NCBI GenBank assembly: GCA_002387325.1
Contig: DGIN01000071.1
Coordinates: 11,278 to 20,424, forward strand
Length of the DNA: 9,147 nucleotides
Reading direction: 5' to 3'
Origin: Bacteroidales bacterium UBA4621
GTDB taxonomy: Bacteria > Bacteroidota > Bacteroidia > Bacteroidales > Paludibacteraceae
The translations under genes were made by a program, and so were the position numbers. This document shows, piece by piece, positions 1-5,892 of this stretch. The notes below the pieces were generated by a model. That model saw only the letters and a program-made list of their open reading frames with translations. It did no database searches and was not told the DNA's origin. Every line of letters begins with the position of its first letter. Position 1 is the stretch's first letter.

Positions 1-534
1 ACCGTGTATGTACCGTAGTTGGTAGCGGGAGGTAGGCGGGGGATAGGTTGCACATAACTCTCGTCTCCTTTCCAAGTGATAGGTCCGTGTGAGGTTTTCT
101 CGTAGTACGCCGCCTCGTCGGCACCGATACGGTAGCGGGAGCCTCGTCAGCCATGAGTTCGGCATAGAGCAGATAGATGTCCGCAAGGCTGATGATGTAG
201 AAATTGCAGTTGGAGGATTCGTTCCAGCCATTGGGTGCTACGCCCATCTCTGTGCCGCGGATATTGGTGTACTTGCGGTGCTGCCATGCGAGGCGGTCGG
301 GACTATCGGTGATTTCGGAGGAACGGTTGTAGAGCGTGGTGCGCCCCTTGCCATCAATATACTCATCTACAAAAGGTTGCCCAGCATTGAGTATCAGACG
401 GGGATCGACTTTCGTCGGGTCGTTTTTTGAGGGCAAGCGCGTCGGCACCCATCTGCGCCAACAGGATTGTTGATTTCTGCAGCAGTGCTCAGACTTACCA
501 AAGCGGCAGCAAGAACAAAAGTAATCTTTTTCAT
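1..534 (-). pseudogene. Disrupted SusD/RagB-like outer-membrane glycan-binding protein remnant (runs off the left edge)
   Basis: The ATG at 534 opens a 46-residue reading (MKKITFVLAAALVSLS..., a good signal peptide) that stops at 394-396. SusD-like coding potential continues in other frames. Around 490-425 a second frame reads LLAQMGADALALK. After a run of six T (423-428, six A on the coding strand) a third frame gives DPTKVDPRLILNAGQPF and later NFYIISLADIYLLYAEL, which resembles the DPRL and 'iRLADvlLmYAEa' segments of SusD-family C-terminal halves. Near 140-150 the sensible reading shifts again to ADEAAYYEKTSHGPITWKG and stays open to position 1. At least two, probably three, frame changes are therefore needed. 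Only about 35 residues separate the signal peptide from the DPRL segment, whereas SusD proteins have several hundred there, so a large internal deletion or a fusion of two genes is also inferred. SusD proteins are surface lipoproteins partnering SusC transporters. No SusC is visible. Homopolymer sequencing errors could explain some shifts but not the missing N-terminal half. Confidence 0.6.
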
Positions 535-581
535 GATTATAAAAATTTAATTGTTAAATAAAAAGTTGTGTCTCCACCTCC

Positions 582-615
582 GATGTGTGAATCGTCCCGA
601 GTGGGACCGCACATC
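582..615 (-). promoter_or_regulatory. Imperfect stem-loop in the leader of the SusD-like remnant
   Basis: GATGTG (582-587) pairs with CACATC (610-615), and inside it GTCCC (594-598) pairs with GGGAC (603-607) around a GAGT loop. The internal loop is 6 nt on one side and 2 nt on the other. It lies between the predicted leftward promoter and the start codon at 534, so it would be transcribed as leader RNA. No T-run follows in the leftward direction, so an intrinsic terminator is unlikely. Its function is unknown. Confidence 0.35.
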
Positions 616-630
616 TTCGTTTTGACGGTG

Positions 631-662
631 CAAAGGTACTACAACCCTTATACAAACTGAAA
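631..662 (-). promoter_or_regulatory. Bacteroidetes-type promoter for the SusD-like remnant
   Basis: Read on the minus strand, TACCTTTG (631-638) matches the Bacteroidetes -7 element TAnnTTTG exactly. Twenty bases upstream, TTTC (659-662) is a one-mismatch version of the -33 element TTTG. Transcription would begin around 623-626 and give a leader of about 90 nt before the ATG at 534. A promoter directly in front of a susD-like gene is unusual because susD normally follows susC in one transcript. This fits a deletion that joined a promoter and signal peptide to a SusD tail. Confidence 0.6.
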
Positions 663-707
663 TGATATGGTAAGAATATAGATAAAATCGCTTCTATCTG
701 CCGAATG

Positions 708-726
708 TATTATACATAGTATAATA
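708..726. promoter_or_regulatory. Perfect 8-bp palindrome with ATA spacer (candidate operator)
   Basis: TATTATAC (708-715), ATA (716-718), GTATAATA (719-726): both arms match perfectly. It lies about 90 bp upstream of the -33 box of the rightward promoter and about 45 bp upstream of the leftward -33 box. A dimeric regulator site is inferred from the symmetry. Which regulator would bind is unknown. Confidence 0.4.
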
Positions 727-750
727 ACGCTTTTCGATGCCGTTTTTTTA

Positions 751-765
751 TATAGAATATCTATA
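751..765. promoter_or_regulatory. Perfect 6-bp palindrome with ATA spacer (second candidate operator)
   Basis: TATAGA (751-756), ATA (757-759), TCTATA (760-765). It has the same ATA centre as the palindrome at 708-726, and the two centres are 41 bp apart (717 and 758), close to four helical turns. AT-rich DNA produces palindromes by chance, so this remains a suggestion. Confidence 0.33.
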
Positions 766-816
766 ATGCACATAAGCCTGTTTTTTTGTCTAAATCGCCC
801 CCACACGGACCCCACA

Positions 817-848
817 TTTGGATGTATCGGAAAAAACGTGTAACTTTG
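817..848 (+). promoter_or_regulatory. Consensus Bacteroidetes promoter for the 911-3624 transcript
   Basis: TTTG (817-820), exactly 20 bp, then TAACTTTG (841-848), which matches the primary Bacteroidetes sigma-factor consensus TTTG-N19-21-TAnnTTTG at every fixed base. Transcription would start near 853-857, leaving a leader of about 55 nt, AT-rich just before the ATG at 911. No other such promoter was noticed before 2068, so it probably serves both the secreted protein and the regulator. Confidence 0.8.
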
Positions 849-910
849 CACAAGCAATTCCGGTTAGGGACTACTGTTCGTAACAAAAATATAAATCTGC
901 TATACCGAAT

Positions 911-2071
911 ATGAAGCATCAAACGCTTATTCTCACCGTTTCATTCCTTGCACTCTGCATCGCACCTGTATCCGGCTATGCCCGAACCGCTCCCGCAGAA
1001 GGAAGCCACGTGTACGAATTTCCCACCGACACACTCATGCGCGGCTACTGCAACCGTCCCTACGAGCGTTACGAAGCGGAGCCTGACCGCTGCCAGACCA
1101 ACGGCACTTTCCTCGCCGCAAGTGAAGACCAGCGCACTCTGCAATCGGAAGCCTCCCACCAACAGGCACTCCAACTCACTGCCAAAGATGACTATGTGGC
1201 GTGGGTCGTCAACCGTGCAGGCGACGGACTCACCGTACGTTTCTCCCTGCCCGACAACGAGCAAGGCACAGGTACCACAGGCAGCCTTGCCGTCTATGCA
1301 GGCGAAGAACAAGTCGGCGCCCTCGCACTCAGCAGTTACTGGGCGTGGCAGTATTGCACAGACACCTACCCCGACAACACACCAAAGACCAATTGCATCA
1401 TACGTATGAAGTTTGACGAGACGCACCTCCGCCTCTCCCGATCTGTAGAGGTCGGCGAAACACTCCGCCTTGTCAAGACCGACAACAACGCCCCCCCCTA
1501 CACCATCGACTTTGTCGAACTCGAACCTGTACCTGCTCCTGTCCGATATGAAGATATAGCGGGCGACAAAGTGCAGTACACTGGTGGCTCACTGCTTGAC
1601 TTCATTAAGGCCAATACCGGCAAGACCATCTATATCCCCGAAGGACGTTGGGAGTGCGACAAACGCCTGTATATCAACAAGGATAACACCTCCCTCATAG
1701 GGGCGGGCGAATGGTACACCGAAATCTTTTTCTCGGCTCCGTCCGACAATGCCGCCACCTACTCCCAACGCGGCATAGAGGTCAGCGGCATCAGTTTCTC
1801 TGCTGCCAAAGGCAACGGCACCTATTGCAATATCCTCTTCGACAATGTCAGCCGCCCTGTGGGTGCCTACAACAGCCAATGGGCATGGACGGAGTCAGGC
1901 AACTGCGCCACCGCCCTGCCCGTTGTGCCGAACCTGCCAGAAGGCGATGCACATATCTATGACCTCATGGGGCGACCTTGCGGCACATTGGCGCAAGGGT
2001 ACTCCCGTCTGCACACGGGTATCTACATAGTCAGCAGCGAACAAGGCACATACAAAATCTTTATCCCATGA
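911..2071 (+). CDS. Secreted CBM plus truncated GH87/mycodextranase-like beta-helix protein with T9SS-like tail
   Basis: The 386-residue protein begins with a signal peptide (about 1-24, MKHQTLILTVSFLALCIAPV, then SGYA). Residues about 51-207 read as the carbohydrate-binding module that precedes the catalytic domain in mycodextranase/GH87 proteins: YERYEAE, YVAWVVNRAGDGLTVRFSLPD, SYWAWQY, and ETLRLVKTDNNAPPYTIDFVELEP. Residues about 212-315 look like the opening coils of a pectate-lyase-like beta-helix: GGSLLDFIKANTGKTIYIPEG and SLIGAGEWYTEIFF, resembling the GAGxWYT segment of GH87. The helix then stops, and residues 346-386 form a separate tail (HIYDLMGRPCG, HTGIYIVSSEQGTYKIFIP) of the type used for T9SS export or surface anchoring. 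Catalytic beta-helices are usually several hundred residues longer, so the enzyme core and probably the active site are missing. An in-frame internal deletion is inferred. It may act only as a glycan-binding protein. The stop overlaps the next gene's start (ATGA, 2068-2071). Export and glycan binding are likely; alpha-1,3-glucan specificity is a guess. Confidence 0.65.
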   Translation: MKHQTLILTVSFLALCIAPVSGYARTAPAEGSHVYEFPTDTLMRGYCNRPYERYEAEPDRCQTNGTFLAASEDQRTLQSEASHQQALQLTAKDDYVAWVVNRAGDGLTVRFSLPDNEQGTGTTGSLAVYAGEEQVGALALSSYWAWQYCTDTYPDNTPKTNCIIRMKFDETHLRLSRSVEVGETLRLVKTDNNAPPYTIDFVELEPVPAPVRYEDIAGDKVQYTGGSLLDFIKANTGKTIYIPEGRWECDKRLYINKDNTSLIGAGEWYTEIFFSAPSDNAATYSQRGIEVSGISFSAAKGNGTYCNILFDNVSRPVGAYNSQWAWTESGNCATALPVVPNLPEGDAHIYDLMGRPCGTLAQGYSRLHTGIYIVSSEQGTYKIFIP

Positions 2072-3624
2072 AGCGCACCACGTTCTTTTGTCTGCTCTTT
2101 GCCGCAGCCCTCCTGTGCCCTTCCGCGTATGCGTTCACCACAGACGACATCGCTCTTCTTGAGGCGGAACTGTCCCGCAAAGACGAATACCAATCCGCCA
2201 AGCAACAGCGTATCGACTCTTTGCGCCACGCACCGTGCAGCACCTACGACCGGTTCCTGTCCCTTACGCTTGAGTACCAGTCCTATTCCTACGACACTGC
2301 CACATTCTATGTGGAGAAACTCATAGACGAAGCCGTGCACCTCCACTCCCACGAGAAGATGGTGCAGGCACGCACACGCCATGCTTTCATATTTCTCTCC
2401 TCGGGATTGTTCAAGGAGAGTGCCGACGTACTCGAAGATATGACCGATGTCGATAAATGTCCGCGCGAGATACAGGCGGACTACTACATCACATGGTCGC
2501 GTCTGCTCTACGATATGGCAGACTACACCCACGGACAACTCGCCAACGACTACCGTACACAAGGTTATCGTATGAGCGAACAAGCCCTTGCGCTTATCAA
2601 CCCGCAGGACACGGCACGCTATTGGTCCACTGCAGCCCAGTACGCTATGAAACAGGATGATGAGGCACTTGCTATCGAGCGTTTTGAGCGGGTACTTGCA
2701 TGCTCCACTATCTCCGAGCACGACCGCGCCATTGCCTACTCCTCGATGGGCTATCTCTATCAGGCACTGCAAGACACCGTCCGTGCCGAGCATTATTGGA
2801 TATTGGCTGCCGTTGCCGACCTGCGCAGTTGCACCAAAGAAGCCATTGCCATGAGCATCGTGGCACAACTCATGTACGACCACGGCGACATCGACCATGC
2901 TGCGCGATACATACAGCAGGCTATGGACGATGCGCAGTTCTACAATGCCCGACACCGTCAGTTATCCATAGGACGCATTATTCCTATCATTGAGCAACAG
3001 CAACTGCACACTATGCAGGAGCAGGCACATCGTATCACGCGCCTTAACATCTGTCTCTACGTACTATTGACGGGATTGCTCATTACCTTTCTGCTGCTCT
3101 ACAACCGCCACCGTGCTTTGCGCCGCACGGAAAAAGTGATACAGCAGTCCAACCTGCAACTCACTGAGGCGAACCGTATCAAAGAGGAGTGTATAGCCAC
3201 TTTCTTGTGCAATGAAAGCAGTGTGTACAGCAAGTTGGAGAAATACCAACGCTATGTCAAGCGTCGTGCACAGGACCGTCGTATGGACGAACTGCAGTTG
3301 GTGCCGCAATATGCCGATGTGCGTATGCTCCGCAACGACTTTTACAAGCGGTTCGATACCATGTTCCTGCACATATACCCCGGCTTTGTGAGGCAGTTCA
3401 ACGCCCTCTTGCGTCCTGACAGCCAAATCACCTTGCGGCAAGGCGAGCTCCTCAACGCGGAGTTGCGTATCTTTGCCCTTATGCGTCTCGGCATCACCGA
3501 CAACCAGCAGATAGCCAACCTGCTCGACTACTCTATCAACACCATTTACACCTACAAGACCCGTATCAAAAACGCTTCCGCCCTCCCGCAGGAAGAGTTT
3601 TCCAAACGACTTATGCAGATTTAA
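2068..3624 (+). CDS. Membrane-anchored TPR regulator with LuxR-like HTH (DUF6377 type)
   Basis: The start at 2068 gives a 518-residue protein with a signal peptide (MKRTTFFCLLFAAALLCPSA, then YA), so it is preferred over the in-frame ATG at 1978, which would add 30 non-signal residues inside the upstream gene. Residues about 25-320 are helical and repeat-like with several TPR-like segments (for example 220-250, AIAYSSMGYLYQALQDTVRAEHYW, and 258-290). A transmembrane helix spans about 327-346 (LNICLYVLLTGLLITFLLLY), followed by a basic stretch and a short coiled coil (349-372). The cytoplasmic part carries the conserved DUF6377-like block (EECIATFLCNESSVYSKLEKY; NDFYKRFDTMFLHIYPGF) and a C-terminal helix-turn-helix (about 463-505, ELRIFALMRLGITDNQQIA, SINTIYTYKTRIKN). 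The layout implies a periplasmic sensing part that controls DNA binding from the membrane. The ATGA overlap means it is translated with the glycan-binding protein, so glycan-responsive control of this locus is plausible. No histidine-kinase or receiver domain is seen. Confidence 0.8.
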   Translation: MKRTTFFCLLFAAALLCPSAYAFTTDDIALLEAELSRKDEYQSAKQQRIDSLRHAPCSTYDRFLSLTLEYQSYSYDTATFYVEKLIDEAVHLHSHEKMVQARTRHAFIFLSSGLFKESADVLEDMTDVDKCPREIQADYYITWSRLLYDMADYTHGQLANDYRTQGYRMSEQALALINPQDTARYWSTAAQYAMKQDDEALAIERFERVLACSTISEHDRAIAYSSMGYLYQALQDTVRAEHYWILAAVADLRSCTKEAIAMSIVAQLMYDHGDIDHAARYIQQAMDDAQFYNARHRQLSIGRIIPIIEQQQLHTMQEQAHRITRLNICLYVLLTGLLITFLLLYNRHRALRRTEKVIQQSNLQLTEANRIKEECIATFLCNESSVYSKLEKYQRYVKRRAQDRRMDELQLVPQYADVRMLRNDFYKRFDTMFLHIYPGFVRQFNALLRPDSQITLRQGELLNAELRIFALMRLGITDNQQIANLLDYSINTIYTYKTRIKNASALPQEEFSKRLMQI

Positions 3625-3626
3625 TG

Positions 3627-3647
3627 CACAATGTACAATGGATAATG
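3627..3647. repeat. Degenerate 7-bp tandem repeat between convergent genes
   Basis: Three consecutive heptamers, CACAATG (3627-3633), TACAATG (3634-3640) and GATAATG (3641-3647), fill most of the 28-bp gap between the converging regulator and nucleotidyltransferase genes. No hairpin with a T-run is visible, so neither gene has an obvious intrinsic terminator here. Confidence 0.55.
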
Positions 3648-3652
3648 TGTAT

Positions 3653-4399
3653 TCAGAGAGTAGAGGCGAAGGACTCTGCGGTAGCGAGTTGGTCTATTTT
3701 GCCGACATCCATCATACGATAATCAGATGGTATATAGCCGTATAGCGGTTGGGTGGTACAAAGATCAAGATAAAGGTCTATCAAAGAAAACTTGCTGCCC
3801 TTTTTCGCAATGGTGGTATCCATCTGTTCAAACACAGAGGGCGAGAGGATTTGCATTCCCGAAAAGGCGAGAGGTTGCAGCATGTCTGCATTCGCCAATT
3901 CCGCAGGACGCCGTTCTCCTGTAGCGATATTCGTCCACCCGTGCAAGCGCAAGTCTGTATCAAACAGGAGGTAACGTTGCGTTTGCCGCCTGCTGACGAC
4001 CAACAATCCAAGCATATCGGGGCTATAGGCTTTCTCCAAATCCTCAATACGGATATTGCTCAATATATCCACATTGCACGCCAAGACAGGTGTGTTGCTG
4101 CCGTCACAAAACAGGTCTTTCGCCTTATACAGTCCACCGCCTGTTTCCAATAATTGTGTACGCTCATCGCTGACGGCTATGCGGCAACCAAAATTTTCAT
4201 TGGTATGCAGATAGTCGATTATTTGGTCTGCAAAATGGTGTACATTGACCACTATCTCCCGGATTCCCGCAGCACGCAGTTTCTCTATCTGCCACTGTAA
4301 CAGCGTCTTGCCCGCAATGGGCAACAGGGCTTTGGGCATTGTGTCGGTAAGCGGTTTGAGGCGTGTTCCCAGCCCGGCTGCAAAAATCATAGCCTTCAT
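3653..4399 (-). CDS. murU: MurU-like sugar-1-phosphate nucleotidyltransferase
   Basis: The 248-residue protein is a complete nucleotidyltransferase of the glucose-1-phosphate thymidylyl-/uridylyltransferase fold. It has the N-terminal nucleotide-binding signature MKAMIFAAGLGTRLKPLT, then MPKALLPIAGK (21-31), the ETGGGL loop (85-90), a metal-binding Asp in NVDIL (109-113) and a final DVGKIDQL (231-238). Length and motifs fit N-acetylmuramate-alpha-1-phosphate uridylyltransferase (MurU), which converts MurNAc-1-P and UTP to UDP-MurNAc in cytoplasmic cell-wall salvage. The neighbour 26 bp upstream is an AmgK-like kinase, the enzyme that makes MurNAc-1-P, which strongly supports the assignment. 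Closely related proteins include heptose- and mannose-1-phosphate transferases such as HddC, so substrate identity rests on context. It is the last gene of the likely coaX-kinase-murU transcript. The start ATG at 4399 gives the family-typical N-terminus. Confidence 0.75.
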   Translation of the reverse strand: MKAMIFAAGLGTRLKPLTDTMPKALLPIAGKTLLQWQIEKLRAAGIREIVVNVHHFADQIIDYLHTNENFGCRIAVSDERTQLLETGGGLYKAKDLFCDGSNTPVLACNVDILSNIRIEDLEKAYSPDMLGLLVVSRRQTQRYLLFDTDLRLHGWTNIATGERRPAELANADMLQPLAFSGMQILSPSVFEQMDTTIAKKGSKFSLIDLYLDLCTTQPLYGYIPSDYRMMDVGKIDQLATAESFASTL

Positions 4400-4402
4400 A
4401 AT

Positions 4403-4423
4403 AATTGTGAATTATGAATTTAT
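4403..4423. repeat. Degenerate 7-bp tandem repeat before the MurU-like gene
   Basis: AATTGTG (4403-4409), AATTATG (4410-4416) and AATTTAT (4417-4423) form three heptamers in the 26-bp gap between the kinase fusion and the MurU-like gene. The repeat covers the place where the ribosome-binding region of the MurU-like gene would lie. Confidence 0.55.
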
Positions 4424-4425
4424 AT

Positions 4426-5862
4426 TTATAAGAGTGTTTCTTCGATGTGTTGTTCGCGGTGGATGAGATGTACCTGCACACCGTATTTGTCGTGGAGGTG
4501 GTGCGCTGTGGCTTCCGCCGAATAGACCGAGCGGTGTTGCCCGCCCGTACAACCGAAACATATCTGCAAATGGGTAAAACCCCGCTCGATGAACCGCTCC
4601 ACGTGGTGGTCCACCAAAGCATAGACGCTATCTAAAAACGCCAGTATCTCGCCGTCTTGTTCCAGGAAATCTATGACGGGTTTATCTCTGCCCGTGAGCG
4701 TCTTATACTGCTCGTACTTACCCGGATTGTGTGTAGCGCGGCAGTCGAACACATAGCCGCCCCCGTTGCCGGACTCGTCAGATGGAATACCTTTCTTGAA
4801 AGAAAACGAACAAACGGTAACTTGCAGAGCGGGCTTTGCCTGTGATGCCGGTTTAGCGTGCAGAACTGCCAAAGGAAGCGACTGCAACTGCCGACTGACC
4901 TCATAGATGTAGGGGTACTCCTCCTGCAAAGCGGTGTGCTGCTCAAAAAGATGTTGCAAGTTGCGCAAGGCATAGGGGATGGACTCGATAAAGTGTTGTT
5001 TTCGTTCAAACAAGCCTCTATAGCCATAGGCTCCCAGCACCTGCAATGTGCGGAACAGGATGTAATGCGGCAAAGTGTTTATGAAGCGTATGCGGTCAAA
5101 AGTGCGCCCTTGCTGTTGATAAATATGCGTCTGCTCATCTATATACTCCTCTATCAGTTTTTCCCGTAGTTCGTCGGGAAAGTTCGCTTTAGCCTGCCAA
5201 AGGAAGGATGCGACATCGTACTGTATAGGTCCCTTGCGTCCTCCTTGGAAATCAATGAAATACGGTATATCCTCGCCATTGGCAGACACCACCATCACAT
5301 TGCGGCTTTGGCAGTCGCGGTACATAAAACCCGGTATCTGCTCCCGAAGCAGCATATCCGCCATGCGGTCGAAGTCGTCCTGCAAACAAGTTTCTGAAAA
5401 TTCGATACGTGTGCCTTTGAGGAAGCAGTATTTCCAATAGTTCAAATCCCATAATATACTTCGTTGGTCGAACTCCGAGACAGGGTAACACACGCTCCAA
5501 TCTATGCCCTCTGCGCCCTCGGTTTGTATATGCGCCAAAGCACGGAGGGTCTTTGCCAAGAGAGCCATTTCTTGCTCGGAGAACTCGCCTGTAGCACGTC
5601 CGCGGGCGATATAGTCGAAGAGAAGCGTATTACCCAAATCGCTTTGTGTGTAGGTCATCCCGTCCTCGCTCACGCTCAATACTTCGGGTACCGGCAATCC
5701 GAGTTGCCGGAAATGGCGTGCCATAGTAATAAAAGCACGGTTTTCCTCCCTTGATGTGCCTTCTACACGGATAAGCGATGTACCGTTGGCTTCTTTTATG
5801 CGAAAATATCTCCGGTTACTCCCCGACGCGGAGATGGGTTGTAGGGTGCTGCTTGTAATCAT
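4426..5862 (-). CDS. AmgK-like amino-sugar kinase fused to a RapZ C-terminal domain
   Basis: The 478-residue protein has two domains. Residues about 1-320 are an aminoglycoside-phosphotransferase/choline-kinase fold like AmgK, the anomeric kinase for MurNAc/GlcNAc. Motifs seen are GSNRRYFRI (14-22, nucleotide loop), MYRDCQSRN (180-188, catalytic loop with Asp and Asn, Arg in place of the usual His) and FIDFQGGRKGPIQYD (202-216, metal-binding Asp). A linker with an imperfect AKPA-type duplication (336-346) leads to residues about 347-478, which match the C-terminal domain of RapZ/YvcJ: CSFSFKKGIP, VFDCR, LTGRDKPV, FGCTGGQHRSV (436-446) and a final HR (468-469). The RapZ P-loop N-terminal domain is absent and replaced by the kinase. 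In E. coli this C-terminal domain binds glucosamine-6-phosphate and the small RNA GlmZ. Here it may sense amino-sugar phosphate and control the kinase, or still bind RNA. The MurU-like gene follows after 26 bp and coaX lies 30 bp upstream. I recall similar fusions in other Bacteroidetes, but the linkage of activities is inferred. Confidence 0.82.
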   Translation of the reverse strand: MITSSTLQPISASGSNRRYFRIKEANGTSLIRVEGTSREENRAFITMARHFRQLGLPVPEVLSVSEDGMTYTQSDLGNTLLFDYIARGRATGEFSEQEMALLAKTLRALAHIQTEGAEGIDWSVCYPVSEFDQRSILWDLNYWKYCFLKGTRIEFSETCLQDDFDRMADMLLREQIPGFMYRDCQSRNVMVVSANGEDIPYFIDFQGGRKGPIQYDVASFLWQAKANFPDELREKLIEEYIDEQTHIYQQQGRTFDRIRFINTLPHYILFRTLQVLGAYGYRGLFERKQHFIESIPYALRNLQHLFEQHTALQEEYPYIYEVSRQLQSLPLAVLHAKPASQAKPALQVTVCSFSFKKGIPSDESGNGGGYVFDCRATHNPGKYEQYKTLTGRDKPVIDFLEQDGEILAFLDSVYALVDHHVERFIERGFTHLQICFGCTGGQHRSVYSAEATAHHLHDKYGVQVHLIHREQHIEETLL

Positions 5863-5892
5863 ATCGAACTAATAAGGAAGGAATATGGTGTA

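Larger units (their letters stand above)
535..910. other. 376-bp divergent intergenic regulatory region
   Basis: No gene is supported here. The single open frame on the minus strand (648-857) has no homology-like features and overlaps the promoters. The region separates the leftward SusD-like remnant from the rightward secreted-protein gene. It contains an AT-rich leader next to the left start codon, with a perfect ATTTAA-TTG-TTAAAT palindrome at 545-559, an imperfect hairpin at 582-615, a leftward promoter at about 631-662, two palindromes at 708-726 and 751-765, and a rightward promoter at 817-848. The part from about 640 to 790 is markedly more AT-rich than the flanking genes, as expected of a control region. 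Confidence 0.7.

Noticed and set aside
89..430. 113-residue plus-strand frame at the left end
   Set aside because: It is antisense to the SusD-like remnant, whose segments DPRL and LADIYLLYAE are recognisable on the minus strand.
648..857. 69-residue minus-strand frame in the intergenic region
   Set aside because: It spans both promoters and the palindromes, with AT-rich random-looking content.
941..1426. 161-residue minus-strand frame opposite the secreted protein, and plus-strand frames at 948-1409 and 1201-1416
   Set aside because: All overlap the well-supported 911-2071 gene, and their compositions (Cys/Ala/Val-rich; Pro/Ser/Thr-rich; Arg-rich) are typical of off-frame reading.
1978..2067. 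Earlier in-frame ATG for the regulator at 1978
   Set aside because: It would add 30 residues without signal-peptide character inside the upstream gene. The ATG at 2068 begins a clear signal peptide and overlaps the upstream stop as ATGA.
2023..2955. 310-residue minus-strand frame opposite the regulator
   Set aside because: Rich in Cys, Val and Gly without motifs, as expected of the reverse of a well-supported coding region.
4426..5862. Aminoglycoside-resistance phosphotransferase
   Set aside because: The fold is shared, but the adjacent MurU-like gene and the fused RapZ domain point to amino-sugar salvage, not antibiotic modification.
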